Assembly (NCBI RefSeq): GCF_001426925.1 | Contig: NZ_LMFR01000024.1 | Location: forward strand, 32,768-96,767 | Origin: Microbacterium sp. Root53 | GTDB taxonomy: Bacteria; Actinomycetota; Actinomycetes; Actinomycetales; Microbacteriaceae | Reading direction: 5' to 3' | Length of the DNA stretch: 64,000 nucleotides | Part shown: in pieces, positions 54,917-63,810 of the stretch | How positions within the stretch are numbered: the first letter of the stretch is position 1 | Layout of the letters: every line of letters starts with the position of its first letter | Made by a program: the position numbers and the translations under genes | The notes under the pieces: model-generated | Databases searched by the model: none | What the model was told of the DNA's origin: nothing | What the model saw: only the letters and a program-made list of their open reading frames with translations

Positions 54917-54922
54917 TAGGCT
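54917..54922 (+). promoter_or_regulatory. -10 element for the DUF3097 gene
   Basis: TAGGCT lies 51 bases before ATG 54974. Here the leader is ordinary and contains GGAGG, in contrast to the leaderless pattern elsewhere. Confidence 0.42.
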
Positions 54923-54973
54923 GGTGCGTCGCGCGCGCCCGCCGCACGCCCCCTGCTCGCCGGACGGAGGACC

Positions 54974-55807
54974 ATGGACGATCGCTACGGGACCGACGTG
55001 CTCGCGACCGGATGGCGCCAGCGCGGCGCGAAGCAGGTGCAGACCGTGCCGGCCGAGATCGACCTGGTCGTCGAGGTCGCCGGCGACGGGTTCTGCGGCG
55101 CCGTGACCCGGCTCGAGGCGGGCAGCGTCGAGCTGGAGGACGGGAAGGGCCGCCGCCGCGTGTTCCCGCTCGGCAAGGGCTTCCTGATCGACGGCGAGCC
55201 CGTCGAGCTCGTGGTGCCGAAGGCCGCGCCGCAGGGGCGCCGGAGGACCGCATCCGGCTCCTTCGCCGTCGAGGAGCAGCGCGCCCGTGTCGCCCTGCCG
55301 CACCGCATCCTGGTCGAGGGTCGGCACGACGCCGAGCTGGTCGAGAAGGTGTGGGGCGCCGACCTGCGGGTCGAGGGCGTGGCGGTCGAGTACCTGGAGG
55401 GCGTCGACAGGCTGCCCGACCTGCTGCGGGACGAGCCGCCCGGTCCCGGCCGGCGGTACGGCGTGCTGGTGGATCACCTGGTGCCCGGTTCGAAGGAGCA
55501 GCGCATCGCCCGCGCGATCGAGCAGGGCCCGCACGGGCGCCACATGCGCATCGTCGGCCATCCGTTCATCGACGTCTGGCAGTGCGTCAAGCCGTCGTCC
55601 GTCGGCATCAGGGCGTGGCCCGAGGTGCCCAAGGGCGAGGAGTGGAAGAAGGGCGTGTGCCGCCGTCTCGGATGGCCGCACGCCGAGCAGGCCGACACCG
55701 CCCGCGCGTGGCAGCACATCCTGTCGAAGGTCACCACTTTCCGCGACATCGAGCCGGCGCTGCTCGGCCGCGTCGAGGAGCTCATCGACTTCGTGACGGC
55801 GCCGTAG
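54974..55807 (+). CDS. DUF3097 domain protein
   Basis: A 277-residue cytoplasmic protein of a conserved actinobacterial family. Y-G-T-D-V-L at the start and I-L-V-E-G-R-H-D-A-E-L-V-E-K-V-W-G near residue 112 are its diagnostic stretches. The latter, with V-L-V-D-H-L-V-P-G-S-K, resembles a Toprim fold (E-G-R-H-D and D-H/D), which hints at nucleic-acid metabolism; no activity has been assigned. trmB follows 23 bases later. Confidence 0.9.
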   Translation: MDDRYGTDVLATGWRQRGAKQVQTVPAEIDLVVEVAGDGFCGAVTRLEAGSVELEDGKGRRRVFPLGKGFLIDGEPVELVVPKAAPQGRRRTASGSFAVEEQRARVALPHRILVEGRHDAELVEKVWGADLRVEGVAVEYLEGVDRLPDLLRDEPPGPGRRYGVLVDHLVPGSKEQRIARAIEQGPHGRHMRIVGHPFIDVWQCVKPSSVGIRAWPEVPKGEEWKKGVCRRLGWPHAEQADTARAWQHILSKVTTFRDIEPALLGRVEELIDFVTAP

Positions 55808-55818
55808 GCTGCGCCGAA

Positions 55819-55824
55819 TACGCT
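55819..55824 (+). promoter_or_regulatory. -10 element for trmB
   Basis: TACGCT ends six bases before ATG 55831. Confidence 0.4.
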
Positions 55825-55830
55825 TGAGGG

Positions 55831-56580
55831 ATGCCCGAGGAACCCGCTGACGACGCGCCGTCGTTCCGCAAGCAGCCCGTGTCGTTCGTCCGCCGCAGCG
55901 GGCGGATGTCGGACGCGCAGGAGCGCGCCTGGAGCGAGCTGGCTCCGCGGTACGCCTTCGACGTGCCGCGCGACATCGCGTCGACGTCCGTGCACCCGGA
56001 CGCGCGCCTGATCCCGGCCGAGGTCTACGGCCGCACGGCGCCGCTCATGGTGGAGATCGGATCGGGGCAGGGCCACGCGATCGTCTCGGCGGCCGCGGCG
56101 CGTCCCGACGTCGACTTCCTCGCGGTCGAGGTGTTCCGCGCCGGCCTCGCCCGCACGATGCTCGACGCCGACCGCGCGGGCGTGCGGAACCTCCGGCTCG
56201 TGGAGGCCAACGCGCCCGAGGTGCTCGAGCGCCTGCTGCCCGAGGGCGCGGCCGACGAGGTCTGGGTCTTCTTCCCCGACCCGTGGCACAAGAGCCGGCA
56301 CAACAAGCGCCGCCTGGTCAAGGAGGGCTTCGGCGCGACGGCCGGCCGCGCGCTGCGCGACGGCGGGCTGCTGCGCCTCGCGACCGACTGGGAGGACTAC
56401 GCGCTGCAGATGCGCGAGGTGCTCGACGCCGAGCCCGAGTTCGAGCGCGCGTTCGACGGCGGCGAGGACGCCTGGGCGCCGCGGTTCGACGGCCGCGCCA
56501 TGACCGCGTTCGAGCGCAAGGGCATCGCCAAGGGGCGCGAGATCCGCGACCTGACCTACCGCCGCGTCGCGCGGGGCTGA
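55831..56580 (+). CDS. trmB: tRNA (guanine(46)-N7)-methyltransferase
   Basis: A 249-residue SAM-dependent methyltransferase. The SAM-binding motif is V-E-I-G-S-G-Q-G near residue 72, and F-F-P-D-P-W-H-K-S-R-H-N-K-R-R near 147 is the family's active-site signature. The basic N-terminal extension is normal. It makes m7G46 in tRNA variable loops. Confidence 0.96.
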   Translation: MPEEPADDAPSFRKQPVSFVRRSGRMSDAQERAWSELAPRYAFDVPRDIASTSVHPDARLIPAEVYGRTAPLMVEIGSGQGHAIVSAAAARPDVDFLAVEVFRAGLARTMLDADRAGVRNLRLVEANAPEVLERLLPEGAADEVWVFFPDPWHKSRHNKRRLVKEGFGATAGRALRDGGLLRLATDWEDYALQMREVLDAEPEFERAFDGGEDAWAPRFDGRAMTAFERKGIAKGREIRDLTYRRVARG

Positions 56581-56592
56581 GGGCCGATCCGG

Positions 56593-57456
56593 ATGGCGGC
56601 GAAGACGGGGCAGGTGCGGGCGCCGGACGCGCACGCGGTCGAGCCGCTCGTCCTGACCGCGGGTCTGCTCGTGTGCCTGGCCGCGCCCGCGTTCTTCGTG
56701 GTCGAGATCGAATGGCTGGGCATCGCGCTGCTGGCGGCCGGGCTGGCGCTCGCCGCCGTGCGCGACCGCCGCGATCCGGCGGGCATCCGGCGTCGCCCCG
56801 GCCTGCTGCGCGACCTGGGGCTCATCGCGATCGGCATGCTGATCGTGAGCGTGATCTCGCTCGAGGCGCAGCTGGACGACCTCTCTATGCTGCGGTTCAC
56901 GCTGGCCCTCGGCGGGGCCGTGGCGGTGCCGTACGTGCTGTCCCGCTTCGTGTTCCGGGATCATGCCGTGCGCTTCCCGTGGCGCGGCGGCGGGCGCTGG
57001 GGGCGGCTGCAGTGGGGGTGGCTCGTCGCCGTGCTCGCGCTCGGCTGGCTCATCCTGCCCTTCTATTTCGTGACGAGCGGCGTGTACCGCAACTGGCCCG
57101 TGGTGGACACGCCGGATCTGATCGCGCGGCTGTTCGTCGGGGTGGGCGCGGTCGGCATCTGGGACGAGCTGTTCTTCATCTGCACGGTGTTCGCGCTGCT
57201 GCGCCGCCACCTGCCGGATCTGGCGGCGAACCTGCTGCAGGCGATCGTGTTCGTGTCGTTCCTGTGGGAGCTCGGCTACCGCGAATGGGGGCCGGTGCTC
57301 ACCATCCCGTTCGCCCTGCTGCAGGGGCTGATCTTCCTCCGGACGCGCTCGCTCGCCTACGTCGTGACGGTGCACCTGCTGTTCGACGCGGTCGTGTTCC
57401 TCGTGCTCGTGCACGGCCACAACCCGGGGATGCTGGACGGCCTGTTCCTGGTCTGA
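56593..57456 (+). CDS. CPBP-like intramembrane protein lacking intact catalytic motif
   Basis: A 287-residue protein with about eight helices and a CPBP/CAAX-protease-like core. The usual motif 1 (E-E-x3-R) reads D191-E192-L-F-F-I, with neither the first Glu nor the Arg. Motif 3 (H-x3-N/D) is kept as H261-L-L-F-D265. It is therefore either a divergent protease or a non-catalytic relative. It follows trmB by 12 bases and may be cotranscribed. Confidence 0.78.
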   Translation: MAAKTGQVRAPDAHAVEPLVLTAGLLVCLAAPAFFVVEIEWLGIALLAAGLALAAVRDRRDPAGIRRRPGLLRDLGLIAIGMLIVSVISLEAQLDDLSMLRFTLALGGAVAVPYVLSRFVFRDHAVRFPWRGGGRWGRLQWGWLVAVLALGWLILPFYFVTSGVYRNWPVVDTPDLIARLFVGVGAVGIWDELFFICTVFALLRRHLPDLAANLLQAIVFVSFLWELGYREWGPVLTIPFALLQGLIFLRTRSLAYVVTVHLLFDAVVFLVLVHGHNPGMLDGLFLV

Positions 57457-57499
57457 CGCGTGGGCTGAGCGGGTGCGCGCGGCTGATTGACTGGAGCGC

Positions 57500-59317
57500 A
57501 TGAGCTTCACCCCGCCGCCCGCGCACCTCACTCGGCCCGACCTGCGGGGCCGCTTCGGCATGGTCGCATCGACGCACTGGCTGGCCAGCGCGAGCGCGCA
57601 GGCCGTGCTGGAGCGGGGCGGCAACGCGTTCGACGCGACGGTCACGGCGGCGTTCGTGCTGCACGTGGTCGAGCCCCACCTGAACGGCCCGGGCGGCGAC
57701 ATGACCGCGGTGTTCGCGACCGCCGAGGCGCCGTCGACGCCCGTCGTGCTGATGGGTCAGGGGCCCGCGCCGGCCGGCGCGACCATCGCGCACTATCGCG
57801 CCCAGGGCCTCGACCTGGTGCCCGGCTCCGGCGCGCTCGCGGCGGCCGTGCCCGGAGCGGTCGACGCGTGGCTCCTGCTGCTGCGCGACCACGGCACGTG
57901 GCCGCTCGCCGACGTGCTCGACTTCGCGATCGGGTACGCGACCGACGGCCATCCGGCGCTGCGCAACGTGTGCACGACCATCGCGGGCGTCGCCGACCTG
58001 TTCCGCGACCACTGGCCGACCTCGGCCGACCGCTGGATGCCGGATGGGCGGGTGCCCGAGCCGGGCGACATCCTGTACGCGCGCACGTACGCAGCCCTGC
58101 TCCGCGAGCTGGGGGACGCGGCCTCGGCGGCGGCGACCCGCGAGGAGGGCGTGGACGCCGCGCGGGAGCTGTGGCGCGAGCGCGTGGGCCGCGCGGCCGA
58201 GGAGTTCGTGCGCGCGCCGCACCGCCATTCGGACGGCGGCGACCACGCGGGGGTTCTCACGGCGGCGGATGTCGCGGCCTTCGCCGCGTCGTACGAGGAC
58301 GCCGTGTCGATCGAGTTCCGCGGCCACACGATCGCCAAGACCGGCCCCTGGGGTCAGGGGCCGGTGCTGCTGCAGGCCCTGCGCATCCTGGACGGGTTCG
58401 AAGACGAGCGGCTCGACCCCTCGAGCGAGCTGGGCGCCCACACGGTGCTCGAGGCGCTCAAGCTCGCGCTCGCGGACCGCGACGCCTGGTACGGCGAGGA
58501 CGTCGCCCCGGACGTGCTCGCGCATCTGCTCTCGGAGGAGTACGCGGCCGCGCGCCGCGCGCTGATCGCCGACACCGCCTCGCGCGAGGTGCGCCCGGGT
58601 GCCGTGCCGGGGCATCCGATCCCGACCCTGCCGCCGCTGCGCGAGGCGCGGGCCGTAGGTGCCGGTGTGGGGGAGCCGACCGTGCGCGCGGCCGGCGCCG
58701 ATCTCGACCCCGACGCGCAGGGCCGCACGCGCGGCGACACGTGCCACGTCGACGTGGTCGACCGCTGGGGCAACATCGTCTCGGCCACCCCGTCGGGCGG
58801 CTGGCTGCAGTCGTCTCCCGAGATCCCCGAGCTCGGGTTCTGCCTCGGCACGCGGCTGCAGATGTCGTGGCTCGACGAGTCCTCGCCCTCGCGGCTGCAG
58901 GCGGGGCGCCGGCCGCGCACGACGCTGACGCCCACCCTCGTGCTGCGCGACGGCCGGCCCGTGATGGCCCTCGGGTCGCCCGGCGGCGACCAGCAGGACC
59001 AGTGGCAGCTGCTGATGCTGCTGCGGGTGCTCGTGGGCGGGTACACGCCGCAGCAGGCGATCGACGCGCCGGCGCTGAACACGACATCGATGCACGGCTC
59101 GTTCTGGCCTCGCACCGGGACGCCCGCGGGCGCGGTCGTGGAGGACCGGTTGGGGGACGACGTGATCGCGGGGCTCGTCGCCCGCGGCCACGCGGTGACG
59201 CGCGCGGGGGAGTGGGCGCTCGGTCGGCTGTCGGCCGTGACGCGCGATCCGCGGAGCGGCCTGCTGGGAGCCGCGGCCAACCCGCGCGGAGCGCAGGGCT
59301 ACGCCGTGGGACGTTAG
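57500..59317 (+). CDS. Gamma-glutamyltransferase family protein
   Basis: A 605-residue Ntn-hydrolase of the GGT family. The predicted autocleavage site and nucleophile is Thr414 in R-G-D-T-C-H-V-D, followed by R-W-G-N-I-V-S-A-T-P-S-G-G. The N-terminal G-N-A-F-D-A and N-G-P-G-G-D motifs are also typical. No signal peptide is seen, so it may act in the cytoplasm. The substrate (glutathione, ergothioneine precursor, cephalosporin-like) is open. Confidence 0.92.
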   Translation: MSFTPPPAHLTRPDLRGRFGMVASTHWLASASAQAVLERGGNAFDATVTAAFVLHVVEPHLNGPGGDMTAVFATAEAPSTPVVLMGQGPAPAGATIAHYRAQGLDLVPGSGALAAAVPGAVDAWLLLLRDHGTWPLADVLDFAIGYATDGHPALRNVCTTIAGVADLFRDHWPTSADRWMPDGRVPEPGDILYARTYAALLRELGDAASAAATREEGVDAARELWRERVGRAAEEFVRAPHRHSDGGDHAGVLTAADVAAFAASYEDAVSIEFRGHTIAKTGPWGQGPVLLQALRILDGFEDERLDPSSELGAHTVLEALKLALADRDAWYGEDVAPDVLAHLLSEEYAAARRALIADTASREVRPGAVPGHPIPTLPPLREARAVGAGVGEPTVRAAGADLDPDAQGRTRGDTCHVDVVDRWGNIVSATPSGGWLQSSPEIPELGFCLGTRLQMSWLDESSPSRLQAGRRPRTTLTPTLVLRDGRPVMALGSPGGDQQDQWQLLMLLRVLVGGYTPQQAIDAPALNTTSMHGSFWPRTGTPAGAVVEDRLGDDVIAGLVARGHAVTRAGEWALGRLSAVTRDPRSGLLGAAANPRGAQGYAVGR

Positions 59318-59409
59318 CGCACGAAAGGTTAAGAGCCGACGGATTGCACAGGCCCTGCCGGGTTGTCAAGCCTTTCGAGACAATTCACCACGCCCCGCAT
59401 CCTGGATAC

Positions 59410-60885
59410 ATGACAGATGCGAGCGTCCTCGAGGCGGATCCCCGGGCGCAGGCCCCGGCCGTCGACGTTCGCCCGGGTGACGTCCTGGACGGCCGGTACC
59501 GCCTGGAGGAGCTGGTCGGGCGCGGGGGCATGGGTGCCGTGTTCCGTGCGACCGACACGGTCCTCGAGCGCACGGTCGCGATCAAGCTGTTCGCCGCCGC
59601 TGCCGCCGACGAACGGGATCGCGAGCGCCGCGCATCGGAGACCCGCCTGCTCGCCTCGCTCAGCCACCCGTCGCTCGTGACGCTGTACGACTCGCGCACG
59701 GCCAAGGACGGCTCCGGCTACATGGTGCTCGAGTACGTGGACGGCGGCACGCTCTCGGACCGGATCGCGCGCGGCGCGCTGGCGCCCGCCGAGGTCGCCG
59801 AGATCGCCGCCGAGCTTGGCGACGCGCTCGACGCCGTGCACGGCGCGGGCGTCATCCACCGCGACGTGAAGCCGGCCAACGTGCTGATGCATGCGGCCCC
59901 GAGCCCCGTGCGCGTGTCGCTCGCCGACTTCGGGATCGCCTACCTGGTCGACGCCGCCCGCCTGACGACGCCGGGCATGGCCGTCGGCACGGCCGCCTAC
60001 TTCTCGCCCGAGCAGGCCCGGGGCGCCGAGCCCTCGCCCGCGTCCGACATCTACGCGCTGGGCCTCGTGCTGATCGAGGCGCTCACCGGCCGCCGCGCGT
60101 TCCCGCAGACCACGCCGATCGAGGCCGCGGTCGCGAGGCTGCACACGGCGCCCGAGGTGCCGGGCGGGTTCGGCTACGGCTGGCGTTCGCTGCTGACCGC
60201 CATGACCGCCACCGACCCCGCCGAGCGGCCGACCGCCCGGCAGGTGGCCGAGCGGGCGCGCGCGCTGACCGGCGCGGACGCCGACCCCGGCGCGACCGCG
60301 GCGGCGTTGCCCGCGGCGGCCGATGTGACCGCGCCCGTGAAGCTCGACGACGGCCCCGCGACCCAGGCCGACGCGCCGGTCGTGGCGCCCGCGCCGCGCA
60401 TCGCCGACGAGGCAGAGCTCACGCGCGTGCTTCCGGTCGCCTCGGCGTCCCGCCGCGGGCGCCGCCGAGCGTCGCGGCGCCGGCCGGGGGCGCTCGGCGT
60501 GACCGGCCTCGCGGCCGTCGGCGCGCTGGTGCTCGGCATCGGGGCGTGGGGTGCCACGGCGGCGCTTCCGGCCGAGTCGCCGACGGTCGGCGCGCGTCAG
60601 GTGGAGACGCGCGTGGACGAGGCACGTGTGGCGCCGAGCGAGGCGCCCGCGGAGCAGCCCGCGCAGGGCCCTGCCGCCGAGCCCGCCGTCGCCGAGACCG
60701 CGAGCCGGCCGGCCGCGCCGGCCGAGGCCGAGCCGGCGCCGCAGCAGAAGGCTTCGACCACTCCGAGCGGTGAGGGCCCGGCCGTGCCGGCGCACGCCGC
60801 GTCGGAGGGCAAGACCCGTGGGAATGGGAACGGGAACGGGGAGCCCGCCGTGGGGACGTCGGGCAAGGGGCGCGACGGCGACTGA
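59410..60885 (+). CDS. Membrane serine/threonine protein kinase (PknA/B-type)
   Basis: A 491-residue receptor-like kinase. The kinase domain is at about 30-285: G-R-G-G-M-G-A-V, catalytic-pair K59, H-R-D152-V-K-P-A-N, D173-F-G and S-P-E-Q-A-R-G. A Pro/Ala linker leads to one helix (about 358-384), then an external tail of about 110 residues rich in Pro, Ala and Glu, ending in N-G repeats. No PASTA repeats are present, so the sensor is unusual or absent. It begins 92 bases after the GGT gene. Confidence 0.94.
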   Translation: MTDASVLEADPRAQAPAVDVRPGDVLDGRYRLEELVGRGGMGAVFRATDTVLERTVAIKLFAAAAADERDRERRASETRLLASLSHPSLVTLYDSRTAKDGSGYMVLEYVDGGTLSDRIARGALAPAEVAEIAAELGDALDAVHGAGVIHRDVKPANVLMHAAPSPVRVSLADFGIAYLVDAARLTTPGMAVGTAAYFSPEQARGAEPSPASDIYALGLVLIEALTGRRAFPQTTPIEAAVARLHTAPEVPGGFGYGWRSLLTAMTATDPAERPTARQVAERARALTGADADPGATAAALPAAADVTAPVKLDDGPATQADAPVVAPAPRIADEAELTRVLPVASASRRGRRRASRRRPGALGVTGLAAVGALVLGIGAWGATAALPAESPTVGARQVETRVDEARVAPSEAPAEQPAQGPAAEPAVAETASRPAAPAEAEPAPQQKASTTPSGEGPAVPAHAASEGKTRGNGNGNGEPAVGTSGKGRDGD

Positions 60886-61042
60886 GGCTGCAAGGGACGG
60901 CATGCCTCGTCGCCGTCGCCCCACACCTTCCCGGATGACCCGCGGGGCGACGCGCGCGGCGCGTGCGGCATCCGTGCGCATCCGTTCTGGGATCCCAGAC
61001 GCGATCATCGCGCGACGGCTCGCCGCGGGCGCCCGACCGGAG

Positions 61043-61048
61043 TCGAAT
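61043..61048 (+). promoter_or_regulatory. -10 element for hutH
   Basis: TCGAAT ends six bases before ATG 61055. Confidence 0.35.
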
Positions 61049-61054
61049 GGCTCC

Positions 61055-62635
61055 ATGACCTCGCATCCTGACCTCTCGACCGGACCCCGGCGGACCATCG
61101 CGCTCGGGGGTGCGGGCCTCGCGCCGGCAGACGCTGTGGCGATCGCGCGCGAGGACGCGCGCGTGGAGCTGTCCGACGCGGCCCTGAGGGACATGGCCGC
61201 GAGCCGCGCGCTGATCGAGTCGCTCGCCCACGACACCCGGCCGCACTACGGCGTCTCGACCGGATTCGGGGCGCTCGCGACCGTGCAGATCCCGGTCGAG
61301 AAGCGCCGCCAGCTGCAGCGCGGGCTCATCCGCTCGCACGCCGCGGGCACGGGGCCCGAGGTGGAGCGCGAGGTCGTCCGCGCGCTCATGCTGCTGCGTC
61401 TCGACACGCTCGCGACGGGGCGCACGGGCGTCCGCCCCGAGGTGGCGCGCGCGTACGCGGCGCTGCTGAACGCGGGGATCACGCCGATCGTGCACGAGTA
61501 CGGCTCGCTCGGCTGCTCGGGAGACCTGTCGCCGCTGGCGCACTGCGCGCTCGCGGTCATGGGGGAGGGGCGCGTCCGCGACGCGTCCGGTGCGCCGCGC
61601 GAGGCCGCCGACGCGCTCGCCGAGGCCGGGATCGAGCCCGTCGTGCTCGAAGAGAAGGAGGGCCTGGCGCTCATCAACGGCACCGACGGGATGCTCGGGA
61701 TGCTGCTGCTCGCGCTGCACGACCTCGAGGCGCTGCTGCGCGTGGCGGACGTCGCGGCGGCCGCGAGCGTCGAGGCGCTGCTCGGCACCGACACGGTCTT
61801 CGCCGCCGACCTGCACGCGCTGCGCCCCCATCCGGGGCAGGCGGCGTCGGCCGCCAACATCGCCCGCATCCTGCGCGACTCGGGTCTGATCTCGCGGCCC
61901 GGGGCCGGCGAGTTCACGCGCGTGCAGGACGCCTACTCGCTGCGGTGCGCGCCGCAGGTCCACGGCGCCGCGCGCGACACGGCCGCGCACGCGGCATCCG
62001 TGGCCCGCGTCGAGCTGGCCAGCGCGATCGACAACCCCGTGGTCACGCCGGATGGGCGCGTCGAGTCCAACGGCAACTTCCACGGAGCGCCGGTCGGCTA
62101 CGTCCTCGACTTCCTCGCGATCGCCGCGGCCGACGTCGCCTCGATGTCGGAGCGCCGCACCGACCGCTTCCTGGATGTCGCGCGCAGCCACGGCCTGCCG
62201 CCGTTCCTCGCCGACGACCCCGGCCTCGACTCGGGCCTGATGATCGCGCAGTACACCGCCGCGGGCATCGTCTCGGAGCTCAAGCGGCTCGCCGTGCCGG
62301 CGTCGGTGGACTCCATCCCGTCGTCCGCGATGCAGGAGGACCACGTCTCGATGGGGTGGGCGGCCGGCCGCAAGCTGCGCCGCGCGATCGACGGCCTGTC
62401 GCGCGTGCTGGCGATCGAGCTGCTGGCGTCGACGCGCGCGCTCGACTTCCGCCTGGCGGCAGGTGCCGGGCGGCCCGGGCCCGCGACGGAGGCCGTGCAC
62501 GCGCTGTTCCGCACCGACATCGCGGCCCCGGGGCCGGACGTCTTCACGTCGCCCGACATCGACCGCGCGGTCGCGCACGTGCAGTCGGGGCGCGTGCTCG
62601 CGGCCGTCGAGGAGGCGGTCGGCGCCCTGGCGTAA
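61055..62635 (+). CDS. hutH: Histidine ammonia-lyase
   Basis: A 526-residue MIO enzyme. The cofactor triad is C154-S155-G156 in G-S-L-G-C-S-G-D-L-S-P-L-A-H; a Cys in first position is normal for actinobacterial HutH. Other conserved parts are Y-G-V-S-T-G-F-G near residue 65 and N-G-N-F-H-G near 335. It deaminates histidine to urocanate. The rest of the hut pathway is not in the window; an IclR regulator follows ten bases downstream. Confidence 0.95.
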   Translation: MTSHPDLSTGPRRTIALGGAGLAPADAVAIAREDARVELSDAALRDMAASRALIESLAHDTRPHYGVSTGFGALATVQIPVEKRRQLQRGLIRSHAAGTGPEVEREVVRALMLLRLDTLATGRTGVRPEVARAYAALLNAGITPIVHEYGSLGCSGDLSPLAHCALAVMGEGRVRDASGAPREAADALAEAGIEPVVLEEKEGLALINGTDGMLGMLLLALHDLEALLRVADVAAAASVEALLGTDTVFAADLHALRPHPGQAASAANIARILRDSGLISRPGAGEFTRVQDAYSLRCAPQVHGAARDTAAHAASVARVELASAIDNPVVTPDGRVESNGNFHGAPVGYVLDFLAIAAADVASMSERRTDRFLDVARSHGLPPFLADDPGLDSGLMIAQYTAAGIVSELKRLAVPASVDSIPSSAMQEDHVSMGWAAGRKLRRAIDGLSRVLAIELLASTRALDFRLAAGAGRPGPATEAVHALFRTDIAAPGPDVFTSPDIDRAVAHVQSGRVLAAVEEAVGALA

Positions 62636-62638
62636 TGT
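62633..62638 (+). promoter_or_regulatory. -10 element for the IclR gene
   Basis: TAATGT overlaps the hutH stop and ends seven bases before GTG 62646, which selects that codon over the GTG at 62640. Confidence 0.42.
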
Positions 62639-62645
62639 CGTGCCG

Positions 62646-63428
62646 GTGACGGAGTCGAGCCGCGTCCCGGCGTTCGAGAACGGGCTGCGCATCCTGAGCC
62701 TGCTCGCCCGGTCGAGCGGTCCGCTGCAGGCCGCGACGATCGCGCAGCGCCTGGACCTGCCGCGCTCGACGGTCTATCACCTGCTCAACGTCGCCGAGCG
62801 CGAGGGCTACGTCATGCGGCTGCCCGAGGAGAGCCGCTACGGCCTCGGGATCGCGGCGGTCGATCTGGGCTCGTCGTACGCCCGCACGGACCCGCTCGCG
62901 CGCGTGGGCCGCGTGCTGGTCGGCCGGCTGGTCGACCGGATCGGGCTGAGCGCGCACCTCGCGGTGCTGCACGGCCGGGAGGTGCTGTACGTGGTCGAGA
63001 TGCGCGCGAAGCACGCGCCGGATCTCGTCAGCGGTGTGGATGTGCGCCTGCCCGCGCAGCTCACGGCGAGCGGGCGCGCGATCCTCGCGGCGCTCCCGAA
63101 GGCGCAGCTGCGCGCGCTGTATCCGGGCGCGCAGGCGTTCGTGCAGCGTCACGCCGAGCATCCCGCCGTCACGACGTACTCCGAGCTGCGCCGGGTGCTG
63201 GAGGCCGTGCGGCAGCGCGGCTGGGCCGAGGAGGTGGGCGACATCACGCCGGGTATGTCGTCGGTCGCCGTGCCCGTGCTCGACCACCGCGACTGGCCGG
63301 TCGCGGCGATCGCGGTGACGTATCCCGACGATTCCGTGCCGCCCGGGCGCATCCCGGAGCTGGTGGAGGCCGCGCGCGCGACCGCGGAGGAGATCTCGCG
63401 GCGCATCCACGGCGCGCGGCACGCCTGA
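62646..63428 (+). CDS. IclR family transcriptional regulator
   Basis: A 260-residue regulator. The winged helix-turn-helix is at about residues 8-68 (G-L-R-I-L-S-L-L ... L-P-R-S-T-V-Y-H-L-L), and the IclR effector domain fills the rest, with A-H-L-A-V-L-H-G-R-E and T-A-S-G-R-A-I-L-A. Being immediately downstream of hutH, it probably controls histidine use in response to urocanate or a related compound. A strong hairpin terminator follows. Confidence 0.92.
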   Translation: MTESSRVPAFENGLRILSLLARSSGPLQAATIAQRLDLPRSTVYHLLNVAEREGYVMRLPEESRYGLGIAAVDLGSSYARTDPLARVGRVLVGRLVDRIGLSAHLAVLHGREVLYVVEMRAKHAPDLVSGVDVRLPAQLTASGRAILAALPKAQLRALYPGAQAFVQRHAEHPAVTTYSELRRVLEAVRQRGWAEEVGDITPGMSSVAVPVLDHRDWPVAAIAVTYPDDSVPPGRIPELVEAARATAEEISRRIHGARHA

Positions 63429-63433
63429 CAAGA

Positions 63434-63463
63434 GGAAGGCCCCGCCTCTCGGCGGGGCCTTCC
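63434..63463. terminator. Bidirectional terminator between the IclR gene and tRNA-Arg
   Basis: Perfect 13-base arms GGAAGGCCCCGCC and GGCGGGGCCTTCC enclose TCTC. It ends four bases from the encoded CCA of the minus-strand tRNA, so it can stop both transcripts. Confidence 0.75.
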
Positions 63464-63467
63464 CGGT

Positions 63468-63543
63468 TGGTGCGCCCGAAGGGATTCGAACCCCCGACAC
63501 CTGGCACCGGAAGCCAGTGCTCTATCCACTGAGCTACGGGCGC
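63468..63543 (-). tRNA. tRNA-Arg (anticodon CCG)
   Basis: A complete 76-base cloverleaf on the minus strand. The acceptor stem is GCGCCCG/CGGGCGC, the D arm holds the A-box-like TAGCTCAGTGGATAGAGC, the anticodon loop TTCCGGT contains CCG, and the T arm has GGTTCGAATCC. The discriminator base is A and CCA is encoded. It reads the codon CGG. Confidence 0.97.
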
Positions 63544-63631
63544 ATACCTGATCGAGGATATCAGTCGACGGCGGTGGTCCCGACCGACAGTCGTCAGACG
63601 AAGCGCGTCGTGAGGCGGGCGCCCGCGACGT

Positions 63632-63753
63632 CCACCCTCCGGTCGTTGAGCGGAGGGGCGCCGGCGCCGGCCCCACCCTCCGGTCGTTGAGCGGAGGCGC
63701 GCCACTGTCGGTCCACCCTCCGGTCGTTGAGCGGAGGCGCGCCAGCACCGGAG
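63632..63753 (+). repeat. Three tandem copies of a repeat unit
   Basis: CCACCCTCCGGTCGTTGAGC begins at 63632, 63673 and 63713 (periods 41 and 40). Each copy contains GGTCGTTGAGCGGAGG, the terminal sequence of the compound repeats at 8780 and 13761; the last copy runs on into GGAGTCGAAACG. The 451-base region after the tRNA is otherwise without a supported gene. Confidence 0.78.
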
Positions 63754-63810
63754 TCGAAACGTGTCCAAACCCTCCCTGCCGACCAACCCACCGCTCGTCC
63801 ACAGGGCACC

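Noticed and set aside
63632..63753. A CRISPR array
   Set aside because: Only three units occur, the spacing sequence is partly conserved between units, the unit matches dispersed intergenic repeats, and no cas genes are present.
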